Shown: one piece after another, positions 1 through 7,438 of the stretch
Position numbering within the stretch: position 1 is the first letter of the stretch
Layout: every line of letters begins with the position of its first letter
Source: an uncultured Leucobacter sp.
GTDB lineage: Bacteria; Actinomycetota; Actinomycetes; Actinomycetales; Microbacteriaceae
Reading direction: 5' to 3'
DNA length: 20,705 nt
Assembly: GCA_937967375.1 (NCBI GenBank)
Contig: CALCJF010000111.1
Span: 1 to 20,705 of the forward strand
The notes under the pieces: model-generated
Database searches by the model: none
Seen by the model: the letters and a program-made list of their open reading frames with translations, nothing else
What the model was told of the DNA's origin: nothing
Program-made: the position numbers and the translations under genes

Positions 1-114
1 ACATTACGCGCATCCACCCCACGAACGCAAACACACACAACACCCGGGCGTGGCGCGCTCTCGGCCCGTGGGCAGAGGCAGCCCCGCCGGGAACGGCCGT
101 GACACCCGGCACAG
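1..114. other. Non-coding flank downstream of the TetR gene
   Basis: No gene is supported here. The stretch contains a short CA-rich run (about 28-42) and GC-rich sequence. On the minus strand, which is downstream of the TetR gene, there is no convincing stem with a T-tract, so I cannot place the terminator of the SDR-TetR unit. Short open frames on the plus strand lack a ribosome binding site and run into the antisense of the TetR gene. Confidence 0.4.
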
Positions 115-711
115 CTACCCGTCGGCGGACAGCGTCGGCGCAACCAGGGCCGCGCGCGCCATCCCGGCAAGAATTGCTGCCGCGCGCGATCCGCTCGCTT
201 TCGCACTGTGCGGGGTCGAGTTCAGGAGCCCGACCGTTGCAAGGAGGCGCGTCTGGGCCTCTCGTTCATCGATCTCAGGGTGAACAGAGCGCAGCACCTG
301 CTGCCATTCGCGCAGGTACTCTCGCTGCAGCCTGCGCACCTTGCGGTTCGCGTCGTCAGGCAGGCTCGACAACTCGCGATCTTGCAGCAAAATGATGTCG
401 GGCTCAGCCGTCGCGAACTCAGCGTGAAAGACGATGAGCTCGTCGAGCGTCTCTTCAGCCGATCGCTCATCTCCGACGATCTCGAGGCAGCCGGCCAACA
501 GCCGGGTGCTCACGTCGATCAGCAACTCGCAGAGCAGCGCCTCTTTGCTCGGAAAGTAGTTGTAGAGCGCAGGGCCGCTCATGCCGACCGCCTCGCCGAG
601 CTCGACAGTCGACACGTTCTTGTATCCCCGCTCGGCAAAGAGGTGCGCCGACGCGCGCATCAGCGCCGCGCGCCGGTTCGCCTTCTGCGTTGCACGCCAG
701 GTAGCCGCCAC
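115..711 (-). CDS. TetR/AcrR-family transcriptional regulator
   Basis: This is a 198-aa DNA-binding repressor-type protein. Residues about 13-60 form the TetR N-terminal domain: a helix reading RAALMRASAHLFAERGY, then the helix-turn-helix with VSTVELGEAVGMSGPALYNY followed by FPSKEALL, which is the family signature. The remainder is an all-helical ligand/dimer domain that is too divergent to name an effector. The start used is GTG at 711. The Shine-Dalgarno sequence is weak (AGG in the preceding stop region), and an ATG at residue 18 would cut into the first helix, so GTG is preferred. It lies 9 bp after the SDR gene on the same strand and is almost certainly co-transcribed with it. A palindrome upstream of the SDR gene (1599-1618) is the obvious operator, which would make this a local and self-regulating repressor. 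The ligand is unknown. Confidence 0.9.
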   Translation of the reverse strand: MAATWRATQKANRRAALMRASAHLFAERGYKNVSTVELGEAVGMSGPALYNYFPSKEALLCELLIDVSTRLLAGCLEIVGDERSAEETLDELIVFHAEFATAEPDIILLQDRELSSLPDDANRKVRRLQREYLREWQQVLRSVHPEIDEREAQTRLLATVGLLNSTPHSAKASGSRAAAILAGMARAALVAPTLSADG

Positions 712-720
712 GAACGAAAC

Positions 721-1551
721 CTAGTCGAGGAAGATGTCGGGAAAGAGCTGCTCGTCAGGAGTGCCCGGTACCGCGGCGTACTTCGCAAAGTCAGTCACGC
801 CCTCTGCTCGCAACACATCTTCCATCACCAGCGTCTGCCCACTGTAGTCGCGCGCTGGCTTCGTCAGCACCACGTGGGCAGCATCGGCGCACACCTCAGG
901 AGTGCGCGACACACGCATCATCTTGTCGCCACCGAGCGAGAACTGCACAGCCGCAGTCGCCACGGTTGTCTCGGGCCACAGCGCGTTCGCCGCGATCCCT
1001 GCGTCGGCAAATTCTGCGGCTATGCCGAGAGTCGCCATCGTCATGCCGTACTTTGCGAGCGTGTAGCCGGTGTGCCCACCGAGCCACTTCGGCGAAAGAT
1101 TCAGAGGCGGTGAGAGCGAAAGAATGTGCGGGTTCTCTGCCTGCTTCAAGAATGGGATCGCGGCCCGCGACAGCATGAACGTGCCCCGCACGTTCACATC
1201 TTGCATGAGGTCGTACTTCTTCTCTGCGAGATCGAGCGAACCGGAAAGGTCGATCACGCTCGCGTTGTTGATGACGATGTCAATGCCGCCGAACTCTTGA
1301 ACCGTCGCCTCGACTGCACGGGCGATATCTTCGTCGTTTCGAACGTCGCCGTGAATCGGAAGCGCCTTACCGCCCGCAGCACGAATCTCCTCAGCCGCGG
1401 TATGTATCGTGCCCTCGAGCTTCGGGTGCGGGGTATCGGTTTTTGCGATGAGCGCAATGTTTGCTCCATCGGCTGCGGCACGCAACGCAATCGCGAGCCC
1501 GATGCCGCGGCTGCCGCCGCTCATGAGAATGGTCTTGCCTGCAAGTGACAT
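721..1551 (-). CDS. SDR-family NAD(P)-dependent oxidoreductase, HSDL2-like
   Basis: This is a 276-aa short-chain dehydrogenase/reductase. The Rossmann nucleotide motif is at 11-18 (SGGSRGIG, with Ser replacing the usual first Thr), NNAS is at 95-98, and the catalytic residues are Ser145 or Ser147 with Tyr163 and Lys167 (YTLAK). The segment HILSLSPPLNLSPKWLGGHTGYTLAKYG and the later NALWPET are hallmarks of the hydroxysteroid dehydrogenase-like 2 group, associated in eukaryotes with fatty-acid metabolism. Unlike eukaryotic HSDL2 it has no C-terminal SCP2 sterol-carrier domain. The true substrate cannot be read from sequence. ATG at 1551 is well supported by an AAAGGAGA ribosome binding site a few bases upstream. 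It is the first gene of a two-gene unit with the TetR regulator, transcribed from the 77-bp gap that carries nested inverted repeats. Confidence 0.9.
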   Translation of the reverse strand: MSLAGKTILMSGGSRGIGLAIALRAAADGANIALIAKTDTPHPKLEGTIHTAAEEIRAAGGKALPIHGDVRNDEDIARAVEATVQEFGGIDIVINNASVIDLSGSLDLAEKKYDLMQDVNVRGTFMLSRAAIPFLKQAENPHILSLSPPLNLSPKWLGGHTGYTLAKYGMTMATLGIAAEFADAGIAANALWPETTVATAAVQFSLGGDKMMRVSRTPEVCADAAHVVLTKPARDYSGQTLVMEDVLRAEGVTDFAKYAAVPGTPDEQLFPDIFLD

Positions 1552-1590
1552 GGGCTCTCCTTTGAACGCCGTCGCATGAGCGGTCGCAAC

Positions 1591-1633
1591 GGTAGATTCG
1601 ATTACTGCTCAGTAATCGTAGTGAGAATCTACC
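1591..1633. promoter_or_regulatory. Nested inverted repeats: probable TetR operator and promoter region
   Basis: The inner element is a perfect 9+9 inverted repeat: CGATTACTG at 1599-1607, a two-base spacer, CAGTAATCG at 1610-1618. This size and symmetry suit a TetR-family dimer site. A second perfect inverted repeat surrounds it: GGTAGATTC at 1591-1599 and GAATCTACC at 1625-1633, whose centre is offset by about 3.5 bases from the inner one. The site lies about 48 bp upstream of the SDR ATG and overlaps the stop codon of the operon above. I infer control of the SDR-TetR pair by the linked regulator. A TTCTCA/TAATCG pair with 17-bp spacing on the minus strand could be the promoter but matches consensus poorly. 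The outer repeat could also fold in the RNA at the 3' end of the upstream operon, though no T-tract follows. Confidence 0.6.
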
Positions 1634-2546
1634 ACCCGAAGGCGATCGACGCTACTCCCCAGAGCCCTAAGGCGCAAGCTACGGTTACACCGGCATAGCT
1701 GAGTAGAGTGACCAAACTGCGCTTGCGATCGCGGCGCTGCAACGAAGGCAGCAGATCGCGACCTTGCACCACCTCGACGTGACCGGCCTCGGGCGCAGGA
1801 CCCACGCGGCGTTGCGCCTCATCGATGCCCACCTCGAGCGGCATGTCGGTCTGCACCCGGGCACCGTAGCTGACAGGCAGTCCTTGCGCGACCCCGCGCT
1901 CGCCCGCGGGCTGCACCTCCCAGGGCAGCGATCCCGGAGCCTCGGCGATCGGACGCCGCGGGTCGAGCCCGCCCCCAATGATTCTGCGCAGCGAGCGCTT
2001 CTCTTTCGGCGCGTCAACTGGCGACGCAGGGTTCGAATCAGCAGATGCGTGCTCCCTGCGATCACGACGCGAGCGGGGAGCCGTTTCTTCGCGGGCCGCG
2101 GCAACGACCACGGTTCCGTCGCCGACCAAGTCGTCTACAGCGCCCGGATCGGCTTGCCCCGAAGAGGTGCCGACGTGCGGCTGGTTCACCACGACGGTGT
2201 GATCCCCCGCCAACTGCTCAGGCACAGACTCAGCAATCGACTGGTTCACGACGACCGTGTGGTCGCTCACCTCGGACGAAGGCTGCGCTACCACGATTGT
2301 GCGATCCTCTGCCATCTGATCGCTCGATGACTCGCTCGACCGCTCACTCACCGCCTGGTTCACGACCACCGTGTGATCGCTCACCTCGCTCACGGCCTGG
2401 TTCACCACTATCGTGTGATCGCTCGCGGGCTGGCCCACGACAACGGTTTCGTCTGCAGCAGCGGCATCACCCGACGCGACGGCCAACATGTCCGCGAGAA
2501 TCTCACCGGCCGCATCGCGCGGCGTTTCAGCATTTTCCTTCGTCAT
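1629..2546 (-). CDS. Tail-anchored protein with seven D-x-T-(V/I)-V-V repeats, putative STPK substrate / FHA ligand
   Basis: I do not recognise a named family. The 305-aa protein has three parts. Residues about 30-150 are low-complexity and carry seven copies of Asp-x-Thr-(Val/Ile)-Val-Val, with Thr at 34, 45, 59, 83, 97, 117 and 145; four copies read DHT(V/I)VVNQ. Residues about 150-275 are basic and disordered-looking, with Arg/Pro-rich segments. Residues about 279-301 form one hydrophobic helix near the C-terminus (LLSYAGVTVACALGLWGVAS), so the bulk should face the cytoplasm as a tail-anchored protein. FHA domains bind phospho-Thr with selectivity at the +3 residue, and each motif offers Val at +3. 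With a kinase, a PP2C phosphatase and an FHA protein in the same operon, I infer a multivalent phosphorylated scaffold. The ATG at 2546 overlaps the PP2C stop by four bases (ATGA). The last gene of the operon. Confidence 0.85.
   Translation of the reverse strand: MTKENAETPRDAAGEILADMLAVASGDAAAADETVVVGQPASDHTIVVNQAVSEVSDHTVVVNQAVSERSSESSSDQMAEDRTIVVAQPSSEVSDHTVVVNQSIAESVPEQLAGDHTVVVNQPHVGTSSGQADPGAVDDLVGDGTVVVAAAREETAPRSRRDRREHASADSNPASPVDAPKEKRSLRRIIGGGLDPRRPIAEAPGSLPWEVQPAGERGVAQGLPVSYGARVQTDMPLEVGIDEAQRRVGPAPEAGHVEVVQGRDLLPSLQRRDRKRSLVTLLSYAGVTVACALGLWGVASIAFGW
2097..2453 (-). repeat. Degenerate coding repeats encoding D-x-T-(V/I)-V-V motifs
   Basis: Seven irregularly spaced copies of a short coding repeat (Thr-to-Thr spacing of 11, 14, 24, 14, 20 and 28 residues). 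At the DNA level the central copies are visibly similar: a block equivalent to plus-strand tggttcacgacgaccgtgtg recurs with a few changes near 2180, 2242, 2358 and 2400. Spacers differ in length and sequence while the motif core is kept, which suggests selection on the peptide motif rather than recent slippage alone. Confidence 0.75.
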
Positions 2547-3355
2547 CGCGACCTCGGCCTCGTGATCTCGAGCGTCATGTCGTCGGTATCGTCTTGAGCA
2601 TCAGCGAGCGATGCCATCTCAATACCCCCGGCGACCACATCGGCCACGATGATGGTGACGTTGTCGCGACCCCCAGCATCGAGCGCGCGACGCAGCAGCT
2701 CGTCAACCACAGACTCGGCACGACCCCCTACAGCGAGCACAGCTTCGATCTGCTCGTCGCTCACCTCAGAGGTGAGGCCGTCTGTGCAGATCAGCAGCCG
2801 CGATCCTGTCTCTACCGGCAGCAGCCACGCGTCGTGGCGATCGTCGTCACTGCCGAGCGCCCGCGTAATGATGTTGCGCGGCGTCGCCCGGCCCTGCTGA
2901 TCCCCGCCTGCAAGAAGCTCGGATCGCAACGAGTGATCACTCGTCAACTGCCGCAGACTATTTCCCCGCTGCAGGTATACCCGCGAGTCGCCGACGTTCA
3001 AGACATACCAGTGGGGCACCCCCTGGTGTTCGATGCGGATCGCACCGCTGAGTGTGCAGCCTGCGCCACGCTGGGTTGCCGCAGCGACCTCGTGCACCCG
3101 TCTGCGCGCCTCATCGAGCGCGCGTTCGATGCGCTGCACGGTCGCCTCGCCCGGAGCCGTGAACTCCTCGCTGAACGCCGAAATCGCCGCCTTGCTCGCC
3201 GCGTCACCTTTCTCGTGCCCACCCATGCCATCGGCAACGATGAAGCATGGGTCAGCCGCGAACAGGGCATCTTCGTTGATCTCACGACGCTTACCACGAT
3301 CAGTACGCGCCGCGATCGTGAGCCTCATCCGAGGCTCGAGATCAGGAAGGATCAC
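2543..3355 (-). CDS. PP2C-family (PPM) serine/threonine protein phosphatase
   Basis: This is a 270-aa metal-dependent phosphatase that would reverse the phosphorylation made by the kinase at the head of the operon. All core PPM motifs are visible: NED at 27-29, ADGMGGHEKG at 41-50, the VGDSRVY strand at 121-127, LTSDHS at 137-142, TDGL at 191-194, and GGRDNVTIIV at 228-237. The metal ligands Asp42, Asp192 and Asp231 are present. There is no membrane segment, so it is cytoplasmic. The last 20 residues form an acidic tail ending in DDMTLEITRPRSR, which contains a D-x-T-hydrophobic motif (Thr261) resembling those in the next gene. The start used is GTG at 3355, giving a GTGA overlap with the FHA gene stop; an ATG at residue 10 (3328) just before RLTIAARTD is a reasonable alternative, as neither has a strong ribosome binding site. 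Confidence 0.93.
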   Translation of the reverse strand: MILPDLEPRMRLTIAARTDRGKRREINEDALFAADPCFIVADGMGGHEKGDAASKAAISAFSEEFTAPGEATVQRIERALDEARRRVHEVAAATQRGAGCTLSGAIRIEHQGVPHWYVLNVGDSRVYLQRGNSLRQLTSDHSLRSELLAGGDQQGRATPRNIITRALGSDDDRHDAWLLPVETGSRLLICTDGLTSEVSDEQIEAVLAVGGRAESVVDELLRRALDAGGRDNVTIIVADVVAGGIEMASLADAQDDTDDMTLEITRPRSR

Positions 3356-4962
3356 GCAGCGTCACCGCCGGGCCGCAGTCGAACTTCGAGCGTACCGAAG
3401 AGCATGCGCTCGGTCGCTTCGACCCGCACGCCGGGCGAGAGCTCGCTCTCGGTGCCATCTTCGTTCATCAGCACCAGACCATTCGTCGAACCGAGATCTT
3501 CGATGATCCAGCTTGCTCCCACGCGTGTAAGCCGAGCGTGCGACTTCGAAAGAGTTCGGGTGCGGTCGGGCACCTCGAGGGTGGCGGAGCCGTCGATCGG
3601 CTCAGGCTTGCGGCCCACCACGACATCGGCTTCGAGAGGTAGCTCGGTGCCATCAGGCAGCTCAAGCACCCACGTGGGATCAGAACGGCGCGGTGCCACT
3701 ACGGTGTGATCGAGGTCCATCGGCTCGTCTGGCAGCTCAGCTTCACCAGCGTGCGCAGCCGTTGCTGATGGGCGGGGCGGCAGCGGGTGATCGATCATTC
3801 CGGTGATTCCGGTTGCCTTCTGCACCGAAGGTGCGGGCGTGGGAGCGGCAGGCTGCGGTGCAGGCGCTGCATATACGGGCGCAGCGGGTTCGGCTGCGGC
3901 AGGCGGCGCGGGCGGGAGCTGCACGGCGACCGGCTCAGGTGCGACGATCGTCTCGGGCTTCTGCATTGGCGCCGGCTCTTGCGGTTGCGCGGGCTGTTGG
4001 GCCGACGACTGCGGCTGCGCCGGCTGCGGCTGCGAGACCGGGGGCGCAGGCGGGGTTGGCTGTGCTGGCGCGGGCTGAGCCGCACTCGGGGCGGCCGGCG
4101 CCGCGAGTGGGTGCACCGGTGGGATCACCGGAGCGGGTGCCGCCGGTGCGGGTGCCTGGGCTCGCTCTTGCTCAGCGCGGGCGGCCGTCCAAGAGAACGG
4201 CGAGGGCGCCTGGTTCTGACCGAGTGGCGTGGCCGGCGGCGCCTGGAAACCCTCAGAGGCAAGGCGATCGTATTCTGCCTCGGTCTCGCCGCCGAGCGGC
4301 GGCTGATACTGCGGAGCGGCGATCCCGGAAACTCCCGGCACACCGGCTCCAGCGACGGCCCAGGGCTGCTGCTGGGCGGGCGGCGCGAACGCCGGTGGCG
4401 CTGCGGGCGCGATGGGCGCTGCCGGCGCTGCTGGCACCCCGGGCGTGGCGAACGCGGTGGGCGCTGCCGCTGGGGTGGCAGGAGGGGCGGGCGGCGGCAC
4501 GAATCCTGGCTGCACAGCGGCGCTGTAGCCGCCCGATACGGGGGCCGCACCGGTGTAGTTGGTGTACCCAGCAGCAGTGGGGGCCGGAGCCGAGGTGCCC
4601 ACAAAGTTCGCGAACAGGGTCGCCCAGAGCGGCGGAATAAACACGCCGAGCACCGTGTACCCCACGCCGGCGCGGTACTCATTGCCAATACGGTGCATCG
4701 CAACGATCAGCATGACGGTGGGCACGATGCCGAGACCGACGAACGAGAGCAGCACGACCCAACCGGGCAGGCCAGCGCGTTCGAGCAGCTTCCACTGGTT
4801 CCAGACCGGAATCCAACCGTCAGTGCTCTTCATGCCGATGCGGGGAAACAGTCTTGCCATCGCCCACAGGTACCAAACCAGCAGGCCAAGGGCGATCACT
4901 ATCCAGACCACCATGACGACGATGGCCGCGCCAAACCCCGCCCCTGTCGAGTTGTCATACAT
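3352..4962 (-). CDS. DUF5684-type membrane protein with long Ala/Pro/Gln linker and C-terminal FHA domain
   Basis: This 536-aa protein is the phospho-threonine reader of the operon. Residues about 12-34, 67-89 and 100-121 are membrane segments; the intervening KSTDGWIPVWNQWKLLERAG and GLPGWVVLL resemble DUF5684 proteins. Residues about 123-400 are an Ala/Pro/Gln-rich, probably disordered linker. The FHA domain spans about 430-530 with its key residues intact: Gly450-Arg451, Ser472-x-x-His475 and Ser492-Thr-Asn-Gly495. Just before it lies LDHTVVAP (Thr420), almost identical to the repeats in the last gene of the operon, and ETIVAP (Thr338) in the linker is similar. These could be sites that the kinase modifies and that the FHA domain of this or a neighbouring molecule binds. 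ATG at 4962 overlaps the upstream stop by eight bases and has a GGAG sequence before it. Confidence 0.92.
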   Translation of the reverse strand: MYDNSTGAGFGAAIVVMVVWIVIALGLLVWYLWAMARLFPRIGMKSTDGWIPVWNQWKLLERAGLPGWVVLLSFVGLGIVPTVMLIVAMHRIGNEYRAGVGYTVLGVFIPPLWATLFANFVGTSAPAPTAAGYTNYTGAAPVSGGYSAAVQPGFVPPPAPPATPAAAPTAFATPGVPAAPAAPIAPAAPPAFAPPAQQQPWAVAGAGVPGVSGIAAPQYQPPLGGETEAEYDRLASEGFQAPPATPLGQNQAPSPFSWTAARAEQERAQAPAPAAPAPVIPPVHPLAAPAAPSAAQPAPAQPTPPAPPVSQPQPAQPQSSAQQPAQPQEPAPMQKPETIVAPEPVAVQLPPAPPAAAEPAAPVYAAPAPQPAAPTPAPSVQKATGITGMIDHPLPPRPSATAAHAGEAELPDEPMDLDHTVVAPRRSDPTWVLELPDGTELPLEADVVVGRKPEPIDGSATLEVPDRTRTLSKSHARLTRVGASWIIEDLGSTNGLVLMNEDGTESELSPGVRVEATERMLFGTLEVRLRPGGDAA

Positions 4963-7438
4963 CTCCGAGCTCCTTGCTCTTCTTATTTGCCTGCGCCGGC
5001 CTGCCGCCGCTCAGCATCTCTGCTGATTCTGCCGCACCCGAGCGCCACTTCATAATTTTTACACCGTACGATTTCAGCGAGTACCGCGCGCGGAATCGCT
5101 GCCAAGGGGTGAGCGCGGCCCCGCGTTCAGCCCGGTCGGCCTCAACGGCCTCCCACATCCAGTCCGCATCCTGCTCCGAGACCCCCTGAGCTGAGAATAC
5201 GGCTCGCGTCGCCGTATCGGCGGCCCATTTGGCAGGTGCCGTGCCAAGCGCGTCCGCAATCTGCGGACGGCTCGCTCCCGCGGGGATTGCAACTCCGGCG
5301 TCAGCGGCGCCTTCTACGAGCTCTTGCCACGCACCGAGTGTGCGCAGCTCAGGGCTCGACTCAGATCTGCGCGCGCTCGCCCTTCTGCGCTTTGCGAGGG
5401 GCAGGAAGAGCAGCGGCAGAGCCAAAAGCAGCAGGGCCGAGAGGCTCAGTCCAACTGCGCGCAAAACGGGAATCAGCCACGAAACCTGATCGTCATCGCT
5501 CGGATCGTCGAGGTTGTCGCTGCGTTCGCCGAGCCCGAGGGGAGGATCAACCTCTTTCGCGTCGCGCTCCTCTGGCGTGGTCGGAAACTCGGGCAGTTGC
5601 TCGCCCTCTTCAAGCGTGGTCGGGCGCAGTTTCACCTGTGGTGTCACATCGACAGGCACCCATTCGCCCTGGTCGCCTCGCACTTCGACCCAGGCTGCGA
5701 CGTTCTCGCCCGTGCACTCGGTGTCACAGGCCGGAACACCCGGCACCTCAGCGGCATCATCACCCGCACGAACGCCCATCACTACCCGTGAATCAAAGCC
5801 AAGCGATCGGGCGATCAGTGCCGCAGCTGCGGCGAACTGCTCGTCGTCTCCGACGGCCGCCACCAGCATCTCAGGCGTTGGTTCTTCACCGGCCAGGCGC
5901 TGCTGAGTGTTGAGCTGCGAAAACAACAGCTCGATGCGAGCAAGCGAGTGCCCGCCCGCGCTCGATTCAAATTTCGTGCCGTACTTCTCGGTCAGGCGTT
6001 GCAACCACAACTGTTCGCCTTCGCCCGCGCTGATCGAGTGACTCAGGTAGCCGCGATCCCGGAGCCGTTTGATGAGTTCGAGCAGGCCGTCAGCTGTCGC
6101 AGGCTGATTCTGTGCCTTCAGCCAGGAGGCAAGCTCAGGCATCGTCTCGAGGTCGATAGTCGAAGCTGAGGCGAGCGGCCCCCCGCTCAGCTGCACATCG
6201 GGCCCTGCCGACATCGTTGCGGTGAGCGTGTCACCTGCTTCGAGACCTTTCGTTGAGGTTCCTCCCGGCACGGCGATTGCGGCTTCGGTCGTGCGATTCA
6301 CGAAAAAGGAGTCGGCCAGATCGTCTGCGTTCTTGCCGCCGAATCGCGGCACAGAGCCGAGGCCAGCAGTCGGCACCCAGATATCGCTGTACCCGTCTTC
6401 GACGCGCACCTTTACCGTGGCGGGATCGCTGACGTTGGCGCCGCTCGGATACCGGGTGAATCTGCCGGCTTCGTCCTCGCTGACGTGAAAATCGACGCCG
6501 TCGTAAGCGTCAAGCACTGCAAGCCTGAGCCGCCCGGGCATTGCACCCTCCGACGAAACCGTGAATATTGGGGCATCGAGGGCACTATCGCGTTTCCATG
6601 TGCGGTACGAGGCGAGCGGGCTGGTACGTTCGCGCAGCACGATCTCGGGATCAATACGGTCTCGAGGCACATGCCGTGAACCACCGTCGAGCACCGGCGC
6701 AAGCGCGAGGCCGGCGGCGAGGGCCACAAGCACCGTAGCGGCGCCGAGCAGCCCGCGAAGCGCACGACCTCCGCCGCTTCGTTGCCCTTGCACCCTGCCT
6801 CGGCGCAGTGCCGCGCGTCGTTCGGCGCCGGCCGCGAACCAGACCCAGCATGCACCCAGCGTCGCGGCAAATAGCCAGAGTGCGAGCTCGCGCGGCGCGA
6901 TCACCCTTAGCGGCCCCAGCACGAGCGGCGCGCTCACCGCCGACGAGCCGAAGATTGTGCCAAACGCCACGGGCGCGACGAGCGGAAAAGCTGCGAGCGC
7001 CGCGAATCGCTTGGCCCGAACCGCGATCAGTGTGGCGACAAACGCAACCAGCAAGAACACGAGGTACGCGGGCACCATGATCGCTTGATACGTACCCACC
7101 GGCAGGGTAAGTGTGAGCAGTTGTTTCCAGCCGAGCACGATAGCCGCGACGCCGTCTAGCAGACCGCGTAGCAATCCGGCGGGCAACCGTTCGAACGAAC
7201 TCGGAACGGCAACAGGCACGACGGTCAGCACGAACGCGGCAAAGAGGGTCGCGCAGCTGGCGGCTACGCCGAATCGTTTCGTAACGAAGGCGCCGATCGA
7301 GATCCCCAGCACGATGCCGACGGCAGCCGGCACCAAGAGCCACCAGATCTGATAGATCGGCCAAGCGGCGATCACCCCGAGAGCAGCAGCCACGATCAGC
7401 GCAAAGCCGATGCCGAGCAGGCGTGTGCGGGCGCTCAC
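4955..7438 (-). CDS. TgpA-like membrane transglutaminase homologue lacking the catalytic Cys and His (pseudoenzyme)
   Basis: This is an 827-aa polytopic membrane protein. Hydrophobic helices fill residues about 5-250 (six to eight segments), an exported domain covers about 251-652, another helix lies at about 653-682, and a cytoplasmic tail of about 145 residues follows. This is the TgpA/DUF3488-transglutaminase layout that accompanies MoxR and DUF58 genes. The transglutaminase core is at about 520-600. The family consensus G-x-C-E-Q-F-A is here G530-D-D-E-Q-F-A, putting Asp532 at the nucleophile; the consensus H-A-W-V-E-V is A581-A-W-V-E-V; only the third residue, Asp597 in VPVDVTP, remains. 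I checked codons 531-533, 581 and 582 against the DNA. A CxxxC pair (Cys571, Cys575) sits close to the dead site. A structural or binding role is more likely than catalysis. GTG at 7438 overlaps the DUF58 stop (GTGA). Confidence 0.9.
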   Translation of the reverse strand: MSARTRLLGIGFALIVAAALGVIAAWPIYQIWWLLVPAAVGIVLGISIGAFVTKRFGVAASCATLFAAFVLTVVPVAVPSSFERLPAGLLRGLLDGVAAIVLGWKQLLTLTLPVGTYQAIMVPAYLVFLLVAFVATLIAVRAKRFAALAAFPLVAPVAFGTIFGSSAVSAPLVLGPLRVIAPRELALWLFAATLGACWVWFAAGAERRAALRRGRVQGQRSGGGRALRGLLGAATVLVALAAGLALAPVLDGGSRHVPRDRIDPEIVLRERTSPLASYRTWKRDSALDAPIFTVSSEGAMPGRLRLAVLDAYDGVDFHVSEDEAGRFTRYPSGANVSDPATVKVRVEDGYSDIWVPTAGLGSVPRFGGKNADDLADSFFVNRTTEAAIAVPGGTSTKGLEAGDTLTATMSAGPDVQLSGGPLASASTIDLETMPELASWLKAQNQPATADGLLELIKRLRDRGYLSHSISAGEGEQLWLQRLTEKYGTKFESSAGGHSLARIELLFSQLNTQQRLAGEEPTPEMLVAAVGDDEQFAAAAALIARSLGFDSRVVMGVRAGDDAAEVPGVPACDTECTGENVAAWVEVRGDQGEWVPVDVTPQVKLRPTTLEEGEQLPEFPTTPEERDAKEVDPPLGLGERSDNLDDPSDDDQVSWLIPVLRAVGLSLSALLLLALPLLFLPLAKRRRASARRSESSPELRTLGAWQELVEGAADAGVAIPAGASRPQIADALGTAPAKWAADTATRAVFSAQGVSEQDADWMWEAVEADRAERGAALTPWQRFRARYSLKSYGVKIMKWRSGAAESAEMLSGGRPAQANKKSKELGDV

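Noticed and set aside
2045..3709. A 554-codon open frame on the plus strand, antisense to the PP2C and Thr-motif genes
   Set aside because: Its translation is Arg/Pro/Ser-rich without any family motif, and it lies antisense to genes with clear domains. It is a product of high GC content.
3790..4600. Ala/Pro/Gln-rich coding region of the FHA protein as a tandem repeat or phase-variable tract
   Set aside because: The codons vary and there is no regular repeat unit, so it is a low-complexity linker rather than a slippage tract.
3787..5055. A 422-codon plus-strand frame rich in Gly, Arg and Cys
   Set aside because: This is the antisense of the Ala/Pro/Gln linker of the FHA protein; low-complexity coding DNA leaves other frames open.
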